Positions 1 through 6,236 of a stretch of DNA of 7,508 nucleotides are shown here, in pieces; within the stretch, counting starts at the first letter, position 1; the number at the start of each line of letters is the position of its first letter. The notes beneath the pieces are model-generated. The model searched no databases, was not told where the DNA came from, and was given only the letters and a program-made list of their open reading frames with translations. The stretch comes from an uncultured Comamonadaceae bacterium (GTDB lineage: Bacteria; Pseudomonadota; Gammaproteobacteria; Burkholderiales; Burkholderiaceae_C). The stretch covers positions 1 through 7,508 of the forward strand of contig CALBWZ010000341.1 in the NCBI GenBank assembly GCA_937893415.1, written 5' to 3'. The translations under genes and the position numbers were made by a program.

Positions 1-839
1 CCCTCACCAATACGCCCGCCCATAATTGCCGTGTTGTAAGACATGGTGGCCATGAGCTCTGTCGCACCAGCAGGACCACCGTTGGTCAGCACCTTAATCA
101 ACTGAAAATCGGTAAACGTAAACAGCACTGAAAAAGTCATCACGACTGCAATGATTGGGGTCAACAATGGATAGGTGATCTTGACGAACATTTGCCAAGG
201 CGTTGCGCCGTCAAGCGTAGCCGCCTCGTACAACGAAGCGGGTACTGTCTGTAACCCCGCCAGTAAAGAAATTGCAATAAAGGGAACCCCGCGCCAGACA
301 TTTGCAAAAATAACGCTGAAACGTGAGTTCCATGGATCACCCAAGAAATCGATGTTTCCCTCAATCCACCCCCACTCTCTTAAGGTCCAAGAGATGACAG
401 AAAACTGCGGATCGTAAATCCACCAAAATGCGATGGCAGACAGCACAGTTGGAACAATAAATGGAATCAATATGATGGCTCGCAAGATGGCTTTAAATGG
501 CATACGTTCATTTAATAAAATAGCCAAATAAAGCCCAACTGCAAATTTGATTGCACTGGCCACTACCGTGTAGAAAAGCGTAAAGAAAACGGCTGAGTGA
601 AACTTGGAGTCCATCAGAATCCACTCGTAGTTTTCTAAACCTATAAAAACCCCTGGTCGGCCAATTCGGGCATCTGTAAAAGACAGCCATACGCCAAGCC
701 CGAGAGGGTATACCAAAAAAAGAATCAGAAATGCCGCCGCGGGCAACATGAACAACGACCCAACGATGTTTTTATTGTCTGACCAAAGTGCACGTCCATA
801 GGACCGTTTTGGCAGGGAAGTTAATAGAACAGATGACAC
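1..839 (-). CDS. ABC transporter permease, MalF/UgpA type (C-terminus cut by window edge)
   Basis: This is an inner-membrane subunit of a binding-protein-dependent ABC importer. About 279 codons are open from a GTG at 839 to the left edge; the family is usually about 290-310 residues, so probably only the last helix end is missing. After a short cytoplasmic N-terminus, hydrophobic segments lie near residues 25-53, 83-109, 118-140, 175-195 and 228-245. The EAA loop that docks on the ATPase is clear at 205-224 (EAATLDGATPWQMF, then a PLL end), with the conserved Gly at 211. FxGLENY at 65-71 and NGGPAG near 250 are also typical of MalF/UgpA-type permeases. GTG is chosen because AAGGAG at 847-852 stands 7 nt upstream and no ATG lies nearby; the first in-frame ATG would remove most of TM1. 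It is 16 nt downstream of the binding-protein gene, hence same operon. A partner permease is expected to the left. The substrate is unknown; sugar, polyol or glycerol-phosphate-like solutes are usual for the family. Confidence 0.93.
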   Translation of the reverse strand, partial: MSSVLLTSLPKRSYGRALWSDNKNIVGSLFMLPAAAFLILFLVYPLGLGVWLSFTDARIGRPGVFIGLENYEWILMDSKFHSAVFFTLFYTVVASAIKFAVGLYLAILLNERMPFKAILRAIILIPFIVPTVLSAIAFWWIYDPQFSVISWTLREWGWIEGNIDFLGDPWNSRFSVIFANVWRGVPFIAISLLAGLQTVPASLYEAATLDGATPWQMFVKITYPLLTPIIAVVMTFSVLFTFTDFQLIKVLTNGGPAGATELMATMSYNTAIMGGRIGE

Positions 840-846
840 GCAGCGG

Positions 847-852
847 CTCCTT
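847..852 (-). promoter_or_regulatory. Shine-Dalgarno site fixing the GTG start of the permease
   Basis: Read on the minus strand this is AAGGAG, with 7 nt to the GTG at 839-837. It lies in the 16-nt gap after the binding-protein stop codon. It supports a GTG start that ATG-only gene finding would miss. Confidence 0.8.
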
Positions 853-855
853 CGG

Positions 856-2190
856 TTAGCGGTAAATACGCATGGCTGAGCGCTCAGCCATGCCGATTGC
901 GTCCTTGATAGTTGCGCGACCGGTACACACGGAGGCCACCATATCCAGCATGACGAAGTCAGCCAGCGCTGAGGCTGCACGCTCGCCCACTGAGCCTTTT
1001 CCGCCCGCTGTCAATGTGCGTTTTGCCACATCGCGAACCAAGCTCAACTTGGGGTCTGAGCTCCATACGGCTGCCTTGTCGTAGTCGTTCAGAGGATGTG
1101 TCAAATAGGCTACACCTGCATCCAACCAAGGGCCATAGTTTTTAGCAGCCATCATGAAAGACATGAATGCCTTACATGCATCTGGGTACTTGGTGTACTT
1201 CATGGCCATCAATGGGTACGCAATGTGGAATTCTGTTGGTATTCCAACAGGTCCAATTGGCCATAAGGAATGGTTCATGTCGTCCATGACTTCCTTCATG
1301 TCGGCTTGGCCTTTTGCAGCACCAGCTTTGGCCGCGGCATATATAGATACCCCGTTGTTTGTCAACGATACATTGCCGGTCAAGAATGCCTTGTTGTTAA
1401 AGGAATCATTCCATGAAGCTGTACCCGTCACAAACGTCTCGGACAAGGCTTGAATGTACTCCAAGGCTTTGACCGTTTCAGGCGAGTTAATGGTGACTTT
1501 GTCTTTTTCGTCAACCAAATTGGCGCCATGTGACCACAAGGCCCAATGCACCCAAGCGTTACCGTCGCCGGAGGCACGGCCTAATGCAAAGCCACCTGGT
1601 GTGGATTTAGCCTTCAGCGCCTTCATCAACTCTAAGAAGCCTGCTGTATCGCCTGGAATTGTCTTGAAACCAGCCTTCTCAATCATGCTTTGGCGGTAGT
1701 TGATGACGTTGCCGTTGTAGGCAACAGGCAGTGCAATCCACTTGCCACCAGACATGCCGTAGGTGCGTGCTGACGGCACCCACCCACCATGGGCTTTGTC
1801 CAAGTAATTGGCTACGTCCGTTACATCCAAACATGCGGTTGGGAACAAGTGTGGCAACGAGTAAAGACCCCAGAACATGTCTGGACCCTGTTTGGTATTG
1901 GCTGCAACGCTGGCTTTCGGCTGGACATCATCAAGCGACTCGTTGATAACCGTTACCTTGACACCTGTAGACTGGGTGAAGGCATCCACCAACCGCATAA
2001 AGCCGTCTTCTTCGCTTTGAATAAAACGCTTCCAACGCAGCAATTGAAGACTGGCACCAGCTTCTGGTGTCCACGAGTTTTGTGCAGCCCAAGCTGAGCT
2101 AAACACGGCAAGGTTGGCTGTCGCACCGGCACCCGCTATTGCGAGGCCAGTTTGCAGTACGCTGCGGCGATCCATTTTTGTTTTAAACAT
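856..2190 (-). CDS. ABC transporter extracellular solute-binding protein, family 1, Tat-like signal
   Basis: A 444-residue periplasmic binding protein that would capture the solute and deliver it to the permease encoded 16 nt downstream. The N-terminus has a twin-arginine-like signal: DRRSVLQ at 7-13, a mildly hydrophobic stretch at 14-30, and a likely cleavage site after AWA (33-35). The mature protein looks like a family 1 (MalE/UgpB-like) cluster: a first lobe with a VINESLDD strand at 81-88, a QGPDMFWG segment at 101-108, a hinge region near WIALPVAYNG (151-160), and a typical second-lobe segment SFNNKAFLTGNVSLTNNG (263-280). Its length is usual for the family. The ATG at 2190 is supported by AGGAG at 2197-2201 with a 6-nt spacer; Met6 is too far from it. 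The gene sits 46 nt downstream of the ATPase gene. The ligand cannot be read from the sequence; carbohydrates or polyols are commonest for relatives. Confidence 0.93.
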   Translation of the reverse strand: MFKTKMDRRSVLQTGLAIAGAGATANLAVFSSAWAAQNSWTPEAGASLQLLRWKRFIQSEEDGFMRLVDAFTQSTGVKVTVINESLDDVQPKASVAANTKQGPDMFWGLYSLPHLFPTACLDVTDVANYLDKAHGGWVPSARTYGMSGGKWIALPVAYNGNVINYRQSMIEKAGFKTIPGDTAGFLELMKALKAKSTPGGFALGRASGDGNAWVHWALWSHGANLVDEKDKVTINSPETVKALEYIQALSETFVTGTASWNDSFNNKAFLTGNVSLTNNGVSIYAAAKAGAAKGQADMKEVMDDMNHSLWPIGPVGIPTEFHIAYPLMAMKYTKYPDACKAFMSFMMAAKNYGPWLDAGVAYLTHPLNDYDKAAVWSSDPKLSLVRDVAKRTLTAGGKGSVGERAASALADFVMLDMVASVCTGRATIKDAIGMAERSAMRIYR

Positions 2191-2236
2191 GAATGTCTCC
2201 TAATTATGGTGAGAAACGGTGTGATGACCTTGCACG

Positions 2237-3298
2237 TCAAATGCGCTGCCCAGTGACAAGGTCGAACAAATGGGCATGCTCCATTCTGGGTTTTAAGTTG
2301 ATAGCGGCACCCACTGCTAGGTCATGCCGTTCCCTGTAAACCCCAGTCAGTTCCTGATCGCCAATGCGCGCAACAACCAGTGTTTCTGATCCAGTGGGTT
2401 CGACCATCTGCACCTGCGCAGGTATCCCCATTGGATCAATATCAAGATGTTCTGGTCGGATGCCATACATCGCCTTAACGCCGTCTGCAGCCGTGCTACT
2501 TGGATTTAGTTCCAAGCGCCCACCACTGCTCAATTCGAAGTGTGGATCGCCATTGCGGCGCACCGTCCCCTCTAAAAAATTCATAGCGGGCGAGCCTATA
2601 AACCCAGCCACGAATCGATTGGATGGGTTGTCATACAGCTCAAGTGGCGTTCCGATTTGTTCGATACGACCGTCGTTCATAACAACGATTTGATCTGCCA
2701 TGGTCATGGCCTCAATTTGATCGTGCGTGACGTACACAGACGTAGTCTTCAGCCTTAAATGCAAGCGCTTAATTTCTGAGCGCATGGTCACTCTGAGCTT
2801 GGCATCTAGATTGGACAAGGGCTCGTCAAACAAAAATACCTTAGGCCGTCTAACAATCGCTCTTCCCATGGCAACGCGCTGACGCTGACCGCCTGACAGC
2901 TGGCGGGGGAACCGGTCTAACAAAGGCGTTAGACCCAAAATATCAGCTGCAATATCGACTCGCTCATCAATGTCCGCTTGCGGGGATTTGGCCAGCACCA
3001 GTGAAAATGCCATGTTGTCCCGCACGGTCATGTGCGGGTACAGCGCGTAGTTTTGAAACACCATCGCGATGTCTCGGTCTTTGGGGGGTAACAGATTCAC
3101 CACCCTTTCATCAATGCTGATTTCTCCTGCGCTGATGTTTTCTAGACCTGCTAGCATCCGCAACAGTGTGGACTTCCCGCATCCTGATGGACCCACCAAC
3201 ACAGTAAACGAGCCGTCTGGAATGTCAATTGAGACGCCTTTTAAAATCAAAGTTGATCCAAAAGATTTTTGTACTTCATCTATCTTGACGCGGGCCAC
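2237..3298 (-). CDS. ABC transporter ATP-binding subunit, MalK/UgpC type
   Basis: A cytoplasmic ATPase that powers the importer. All motifs are intact (numbered from the upstream ATG at 3304; subtract 2 for the GTG start): Walker [10 protein letters not shown] at 38-46, Q-loop Gln84 in [13 protein letters not shown], signature [15 protein letters not shown] at 136-150, Walker B VFLFDEP at 156-162, D-loop SNLD at 164-167 and switch His194 in VTHD. The region after about residue 235 is the MalK-type TOBE/regulatory domain, with FIGSPAMNF and GIRPEHL as landmarks. The length of about 353 residues is normal. I prefer the GTG at 3298 because GGAG (3307-3310) is 8 nt upstream of it but only 2 nt from the ATG at 3304, and the resulting N-terminus MARVKIDEV is typical. 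It is the first gene of the operon, which is a less common position for the ATPase. Such ATPases can serve several importers. Confidence 0.95.
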   Translation of the reverse strand: MARVKIDEVQKSFGSTLILKGVSIDIPDGSFTVLVGPSGCGKSTLLRMLAGLENISAGEISIDERVVNLLPPKDRDIAMVFQNYALYPHMTVRDNMAFSLVLAKSPQADIDERVDIAADILGLTPLLDRFPRQLSGGQRQRVAMGRAIVRRPKVFLFDEPLSNLDAKLRVTMRSEIKRLHLRLKTTSVYVTHDQIEAMTMADQIVVMNDGRIEQIGTPLELYDNPSNRFVAGFIGSPAMNFLEGTVRRNGDPHFELSSGGRLELNPSSTAADGVKAMYGIRPEHLDIDPMGIPAQVQMVEPTGSETLVVARIGDQELTGVYRERHDLAVGAAINLKPRMEHAHLFDLVTGQRI

Positions 3299-3306
3299 AA
3301 GCATTA

Positions 3307-3310
3307 CTCC
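3307..3310 (-). promoter_or_regulatory. Shine-Dalgarno site favouring the GTG start of the ATPase
   Basis: Minus-strand GGAG. The spacer is 8 nt to the GTG at 3298 and 2 nt to the ATG at 3304, so the GTG is the better fit. The two starts differ by two residues. Confidence 0.55.
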
Positions 3311-3312
3311 AA

Positions 3313-3324
3313 ATTTTTTCTAGT
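3313..3324. repeat. Direct repeat, copy 1 (ATTTTTTCTAGT)
   Basis: Exact 12-bp match to 3384-3395, offset by 71 bp. This copy lies between the candidate -10 of the ABC operon and the ATPase ribosome-binding site, so a protein bound here would block transcription. Its right-hand part TCTAGTCTT (3319-3327) recurs at 3579-3587 just before the LysR gene. Confidence 0.6.
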
Positions 3325-3327
3325 CTT

Positions 3328-3333
3328 ATAATA
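3328..3333 (-). promoter_or_regulatory. Candidate -10 element of the ABC operon
   Basis: On the minus strand this reads TATTAT, followed by AAG, about 24-30 nt before the ATPase start. There is no recognisable -35 at 16-18 nt upstream (GGCACT lies at a 17-nt spacer), which would fit an activator-dependent promoter. It is based on base composition and position only. Confidence 0.3.
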
Positions 3334-3383
3334 TGACCATTGAAAAAATAAGTGCCTCATGGCAAACCCTAGGACAGCATGTC

Positions 3384-3395
3384 ATTTTTTCTAGT
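3384..3395. repeat. Direct repeat, copy 2 (ATTTTTTCTAGT), part of a palindrome
   Basis: Exact second copy of the 12-mer at 3313-3324. Here the sequence continues as AGAAAA, which turns the CTAGT core into a perfect inverted repeat (3387-3401). Confidence 0.6.
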
Positions 3396-3401
3396 AGAAA
3401 A
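3387..3401. promoter_or_regulatory. Perfect 15-bp palindrome, candidate LysR-type operator
   Basis: TTTTCTA-G-TAGAAAA: 7-bp arms around a single central base. It contains the T-N11-A spacing (3388 to 3400) usual for LysR-family boxes. It lies about 90 nt upstream of the ATPase start and roughly 60-75 nt upstream of the supposed transcription start, where LysR proteins commonly bind. Assignment to the neighbouring regulator is inferred. Confidence 0.45.
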
Positions 3402-3434
3402 TCCCTGTTGAAGTGGTTGAAATTGCACCAATAA

Positions 3435-3444
3435 GTTGCGCAAC
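3435..3444. repeat. Perfect 10-bp palindrome GTTGCGCAAC
   Basis: A self-complementary decamer near the middle of the divergent control region. It could be a half-turn protein site or chance. It does not share a core with the CTAGT sites. Confidence 0.3.
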
Positions 3445-3505
3445 AAGCAGCCTATGTCTTGCTACAACGCAGTCCTAACGCTCAGTTTTTAACGCCGACA
3501 GTTTG

Positions 3506-3524
3506 TGGCATTTGATCACTGCCA
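3506..3524. repeat. Short inverted repeat TGGCA-N9-TGCCA
   Basis: Five-base arms separated by 9 nt that include TGATCA. It lies about 80-100 nt upstream of the LysR ATG. It could be an operator but is short enough to arise by chance. Confidence 0.25.
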
Positions 3525-3578
3525 GCAATCGCAAAACAGCGCGAACGACCATACGCACCGCTGTTTCCATGTGTGTTA

Positions 3579-3587
3579 TCTAGTCTT
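3579..3587. repeat. Third TCTAGTCTT copy next to the LysR start
   Basis: Nine-base exact match to 3319-3327, lying 19-27 nt before the ATG at 3606. If the CTAGT core is a binding half-site, this copy would be placed for autoregulation of the LysR gene. Confidence 0.35.
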
Positions 3588-3605
3588 CAATTAGGTTTGA
3601 AATTC

Positions 3606-4493
3606 ATGGCCCATCTTCCTACTTTGTCGATGTTGCAAACCTTTGAAACAGTTGTAAGACGATTAAGTTTTGCCTTGGCCGCACAGGAACTACATTTAAG
3701 CAGCTCTGCAGTTAGCCATCAAATCAGCAAACTAGAGGGCATTGTGGGTGCACCTTTGCTGTACAGAGACAGACAAGGTGCAAGAACCACACCAGTGGGC
3801 GAATTGTATTTACAACGGATCCTTCCAGCGCTGCGCATTGTAGAAACGGCTGGCAAAGACTTGGTAACAACCGACACAAAACTGCTGCACATACACGCAA
3901 GTCCGAGTATTGCAAGTCTGTGGCTGATGCCACGTTTGCCTGGTTTTGTGCAAGCCCACCCTGAAATTTCGTTGCACCTGTCTGCATCCCCAACGCACAG
4001 TGTCTTTACCGCAGGCGAGCCAGACATAGATATACGCTACGGCTTGTCGAACTGGGCCCATCTTGAAGCCGAGTTGTTGTTCTCCGAACCAGTTCGCCCG
4101 CTGACCAGCCCGGCACTGGCTAAAGACTTGGCTATGCAGTGCGTCAGTGATATGTTGCAAGCACCCTTGATACACAGCTCCGAAAGCTTGGTTCAATGGC
4201 ACGACTGGCTCCATGCAAGTGGCGTAGAAGCCAAACCCAATGCTTTTTCACTGCGGTTTGACCGCGCACAGCTGTCTTTGGATGCGGCAGCTCAAGGTTT
4301 GGGAATCGCCCTGGAAAGCACCATCATGGCGGCGCCCTATCTTGCTGATGGTCGTTTGGTTGCTTTGTTTCCTGCACATCACGTGGTGGCTGCACAAGGG
4401 CACTTTGCGGTGTATCCCACAAGTCATGCACTGAGACCGCAGGTGGCGACTTTTATCGATTGGCTGAGGCAACAGGCGAGCGACTGCGTCTAA
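3606..4493 (+). CDS. LysR-family transcriptional regulator, GcvA-like
   Basis: A 295-residue cytoplasmic DNA-binding regulator. The N-terminal winged helix-turn-helix is clear: LSFALAAQELHLSSSAVSHQ at 20-39, then ISKLEGIVGAPLLYRD (40-55) and TPVGELYL (62-69), as in the GcvA/AmpR branch. The effector-binding domain starts near residue 88; WLMPRLPGFVQAHPEI, DIDIRYGLSNW and AELLFSEPVRPLTSPAL are typical GcvA-group landmarks, and AAQGLGIAL near 230 lies in the second lobe. The ATG at 3606 gives the usual family N-terminus and has a weak AGGT 9 nt upstream; a GTG at 3573 would add 11 unusual residues. It is divergent from the ABC operon and is followed on the same strand by tctCBA, so it could control either or both. 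LysR proteins usually act as tetramers that bind a co-inducer and often repress their own gene. The co-inducer is unknown. Confidence 0.94.
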   Translation: MAHLPTLSMLQTFETVVRRLSFALAAQELHLSSSAVSHQISKLEGIVGAPLLYRDRQGARTTPVGELYLQRILPALRIVETAGKDLVTTDTKLLHIHASPSIASLWLMPRLPGFVQAHPEISLHLSASPTHSVFTAGEPDIDIRYGLSNWAHLEAELLFSEPVRPLTSPALAKDLAMQCVSDMLQAPLIHSSESLVQWHDWLHASGVEAKPNAFSLRFDRAQLSLDAAAQGLGIALESTIMAAPYLADGRLVALFPAHHVVAAQGHFAVYPTSHALRPQVATFIDWLRQQASDCV

Positions 4494-4519
4494 AACATAA
4501 CCGTCGGGGAACCCTAATT

Positions 4520-4536
4520 CCAGACCATGGGTCTGG
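4520..4536 (+). terminator. Hairpin after the LysR gene, possible weak terminator
   Basis: CCAGACC-ATG-GGTCTGG forms a perfect 7-bp GC-rich stem with a 3-nt loop, starting 27 nt after the LysR stop codon. No T-run follows on either strand, so it is not a standard intrinsic terminator. It may slow polymerase or protect the 3' end, or be a protein-binding palindrome. Confidence 0.35.
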
Positions 4537-4574
4537 CTGTAGGAAAAATGGCACCCACTCATCGCCATCTAATT

Positions 4575-4598
4575 GTATTACCATATTATGGTTAATAC
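4575..4598. promoter_or_regulatory. 24-bp imperfect inverted repeat upstream of tctC, candidate operator
   Basis: The core ACCATATTATGGT (4580-4592) is a perfect 13-bp palindrome with a central T. Arms GTATTA (4575-4580) and TAATAC (4593-4598) extend it with a one-base bulge. It lies about 87-110 nt before the tctC ATG and touches a candidate -35, a position typical for an activator site. It has no obvious identity with the palindrome at 3387-3401. Confidence 0.45.
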
Positions 4599-4620
4599 CT
4601 ATCAACATGATGCACATAAA
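4592..4620 (+). promoter_or_regulatory. Weak candidate sigma70 promoter for tctCBA
   Basis: TTAATA (4592-4597) and CATAAA (4615-4620) are 17 nt apart, each matching four of six consensus bases. Transcription would start near 4627, giving a leader of about 58 nt. The match is weak, and promoters controlled by LysR activators often are. Confidence 0.28.
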
Positions 4621-4672
4621 CCGTTACCGTGATTTGGCACATTGAGTCGCTCATGACTTTTTGCTTCACCAA

Positions 4673-4677
4673 AGAGG
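4673..4677 (+). promoter_or_regulatory. Ribosome-binding site fixing the tctC start
   Basis: AGAGG lies 7 nt before the ATG at 4685. This excludes the longer in-frame reading from TTG at 4661, which would place the site inside the gene. Confidence 0.65.
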
Positions 4678-4684
4678 TATTCAC

Positions 4685-5677
4685 ATGTCACATTCATATC
4701 GTCGGTCTTTTATTGCACGGGCCGCAGCTAGCATCGCTGGTTTGGCGCTGGTCAGCGCGGTCATACCAGCTGTAGCTGCAGATTATCCCAACCGCCCCAT
4801 CACGATGGTTGTTCCGTGGGGGGCAGGCGGTGGCACAGATGCAACTGCACGCATCATTGGCAGCTTGCTAGAGAAAGAACTTGGCCAACCTGTGACCGTT
4901 GTCAACCGCACTGGTGGCAGTGGGGTTGTAGGTCATTCCGCCATTGCATCGGCCGAACCCGACGGTTACACCATAGGCTTGGCAACGGTTGAAATCGGCA
5001 TGATGCACTGGCAAGGACTGACCAAGCTGAACAGCACCGACTACACCCCACTTGGCCTGGTGAACGCCGACCCAGCAGGTGTGCAGGTCAACGCGGATTC
5101 GCCGTACAAAGACGTCAAGCAACTGTTGGCTGCTATCAAAGCCAATCCCGGCAAACTCAAAGGCTCTGGTACAGGACAAGGGGGTATTTGGCACCTCGCC
5201 ATCGCTGGGCTGCTTAGCGACCAAGGTATTGATCCCTCATCCCTGCCTTGGGTGCCAAGCCAAGGTGCCGCACCCGGACTCCAAGACATGATTGCAGGTG
5301 GCATCGATGTGGCACCTGTTTCGTTGCCAGAAGCACGGTCACTGATAGACGCTGGCAAGGTGCGCAGCCTGGCAATCATGGCAGACCAACCCTCTGGCCT
5401 GTATCCAAACGTACCTACTTTAAAGTCCGCGCTGGGTAGCAACTGGACCATGGCGGCTTGGCGCGGCGTCGTAGGCCCCAAAGGAATACCAAGCGATATC
5501 AGTAACAAATTGGCAACTGCAATTAAAAAGGTCGCAGCAAGTAAAGATTACACCGATTTCATGGCCCAAAGAGGCTATGGCGTGATCTACGCAGGACCAT
5601 CAGAGTTTGCAACGTTTATGGCCAAATCAGATGCCGGCCTCGGTGCAACCATGAAAGCTGTTGGACTTGTGAAATAG
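4685..5677 (+). CDS. tctC: Tripartite tricarboxylate transporter substrate-binding protein (Bug/TctC family)
   Basis: A 330-residue periplasmic binding protein that would present its ligand to the TctAB membrane complex. The signal peptide runs over residues 1-31: YRRSFIA at 5-11 resembles a twin-arginine motif, followed by a hydrophobic segment and a likely cut after AVA (29-31). Mature landmarks are those of Bug proteins: YPNRPITMVVPWGAGGGTD (34-52), which shapes the ligand site; LGQPVTVVNRTGGSG with EPDGY soon after; and a C-terminal lobe with WRGVVGPKGIP and ATAIKK. Known Bug ligands are mostly small carboxylates or amino acids (citrate, glutamate, aspartate, aromatic acids), so a carboxylated solute is likely but not shown. 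It is the first gene of the TTT operon, 43 nt before tctB. The symbol is used at family level only, since Bug paralogues are numerous in Burkholderiales. Confidence 0.95.
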   Translation: MSHSYRRSFIARAAASIAGLALVSAVIPAVAADYPNRPITMVVPWGAGGGTDATARIIGSLLEKELGQPVTVVNRTGGSGVVGHSAIASAEPDGYTIGLATVEIGMMHWQGLTKLNSTDYTPLGLVNADPAGVQVNADSPYKDVKQLLAAIKANPGKLKGSGTGQGGIWHLAIAGLLSDQGIDPSSLPWVPSQGAAPGLQDMIAGGIDVAPVSLPEARSLIDAGKVRSLAIMADQPSGLYPNVPTLKSALGSNWTMAAWRGVVGPKGIPSDISNKLATAIKKVAASKDYTDFMAQRGYGVIYAGPSEFATFMAKSDAGLGATMKAVGLVK

Positions 5678-5720
5678 GCCAACCCATTTCTGCACTGCCC
5701 AGCTCAGCACAAGCACCCAT

Positions 5721-6194
5721 ATGAAACTTAACGACGCCATCATCGGACTGTTGCTGCTGGCTGTGGGCTTAGCCGTCTTAATAGGCGTGCAGGACTATCC
5801 CAACATTCCGGGCCAAGATGTTGGCCCGGATCTGTTTCCCGCCCTCATTGCAACCGGCTTACTCATCGGTGGCGCCATGCTGTTGGTACGTGGATGGCGT
5901 GAACGGTTCATTGCACCATGGCTGGTGTGGGGCGACTGGCGCCACTCGCCACGCCATGTTCGCGCCATGCTCGTATTGGTCGGCTCTGTTCTTTTTTACA
6001 TCGCGGCATCCGACTGGCTTGGCTTCGTTATCTGCGCCGTAACAATTTTATTTACATTATTCCGCGCGCTGCAGCTGGATACCACGCGCTCGATCACGGT
6101 TGCTGTCATCGCAAGCTTGGTGATTCACTTTGCTTTTTACAAACTGATGCGTGTCCCACTGCCTTGGGGCGTCTTGCTGCCATATGCTTGGTAG
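5721..6194 (+). CDS. tctB: Tripartite tricarboxylate transporter small membrane subunit TctB
   Basis: A 157-residue inner-membrane protein, normal in length for TctB. Hydrophobic helices appear at about 5-23, 38-56, 82-100, 101-117 and 124-141, giving four or five membrane spans. The segment GPDLFP (35-40) corresponds to the family's GPxxFP signature, and the C-terminus MRVPLPWGVL (143-152) is the typical ending. It works with TctA as the ion-driven permease, and its exact role in transport is less clear than that of TctA. The ATG at 5721 agrees with the family N-terminus, but I see no good Shine-Dalgarno sequence before it. Translation may therefore depend on ribosomes coming from tctC, whose stop is 43 nt upstream. 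Confidence 0.93.
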   Translation: MKLNDAIIGLLLLAVGLAVLIGVQDYPNIPGQDVGPDLFPALIATGLLIGGAMLLVRGWRERFIAPWLVWGDWRHSPRHVRAMLVLVGSVLFYIAASDWLGFVICAVTILFTLFRALQLDTTRSITVAVIASLVIHFAFYKLMRVPLPWGVLLPYAW

Positions 6195-6236
6195 GCGTTG
6201 AGCATCTTTTGACATACACAGGACATTGACCAGCTT

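Larger units (their letters stand above)
3299..3605. promoter_or_regulatory. Divergent intergenic control region between the ABC operon and the LysR gene
   Basis: About 300 nt without a credible gene, AT-rich near both ends. Promoters for the leftward ABC operon and the rightward LysR gene should both lie here. It contains direct repeats, a perfect 15-bp palindrome, a 10-bp palindrome and a 5-bp-arm inverted repeat, listed separately. No strong sigma70 promoter for the LysR gene is visible. I found no riboswitch-like fold, tRNA or open frame of note. Confidence 0.75.

Noticed and set aside
508..690. 60-codon minus-strand frame starting inside the permease
   Set aside because: It is in a different frame from the permease, whose own frame is intact through this stretch with TM segments and the EAA loop. 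It does not indicate a frameshift.
1789..2097. 102-codon plus-strand frame opposite the ABC binding protein
   Set aside because: It is antisense to a well-supported gene and its translation has no domain features.
3573..3605. N-terminal extension of the LysR protein from GTG at 3573
   Set aside because: It adds 11 residues not seen in LysR N-termini, and the ATG at 3606 gives the standard start of the HTH domain.
3299..3605. Riboswitch, small RNA or attachment site in the divergent region
   Set aside because: I found short palindromes but no multi-stem fold, terminator with a T-run, or tRNA-end repeat that would support any of these.
3810..4214. 134-codon antisense open frame within the LysR gene
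   Set aside because: It lies entirely opposite a clear LysR coding sequence, has no recognisable domain and no supporting ribosome-binding site. It is a shadow frame.
5041..5508. 155-codon antisense open frame within tctC
   Set aside because: It is fully covered by the strongly family-matching tctC frame. Its proline- and serine-rich translation looks like a reversed coding strand.
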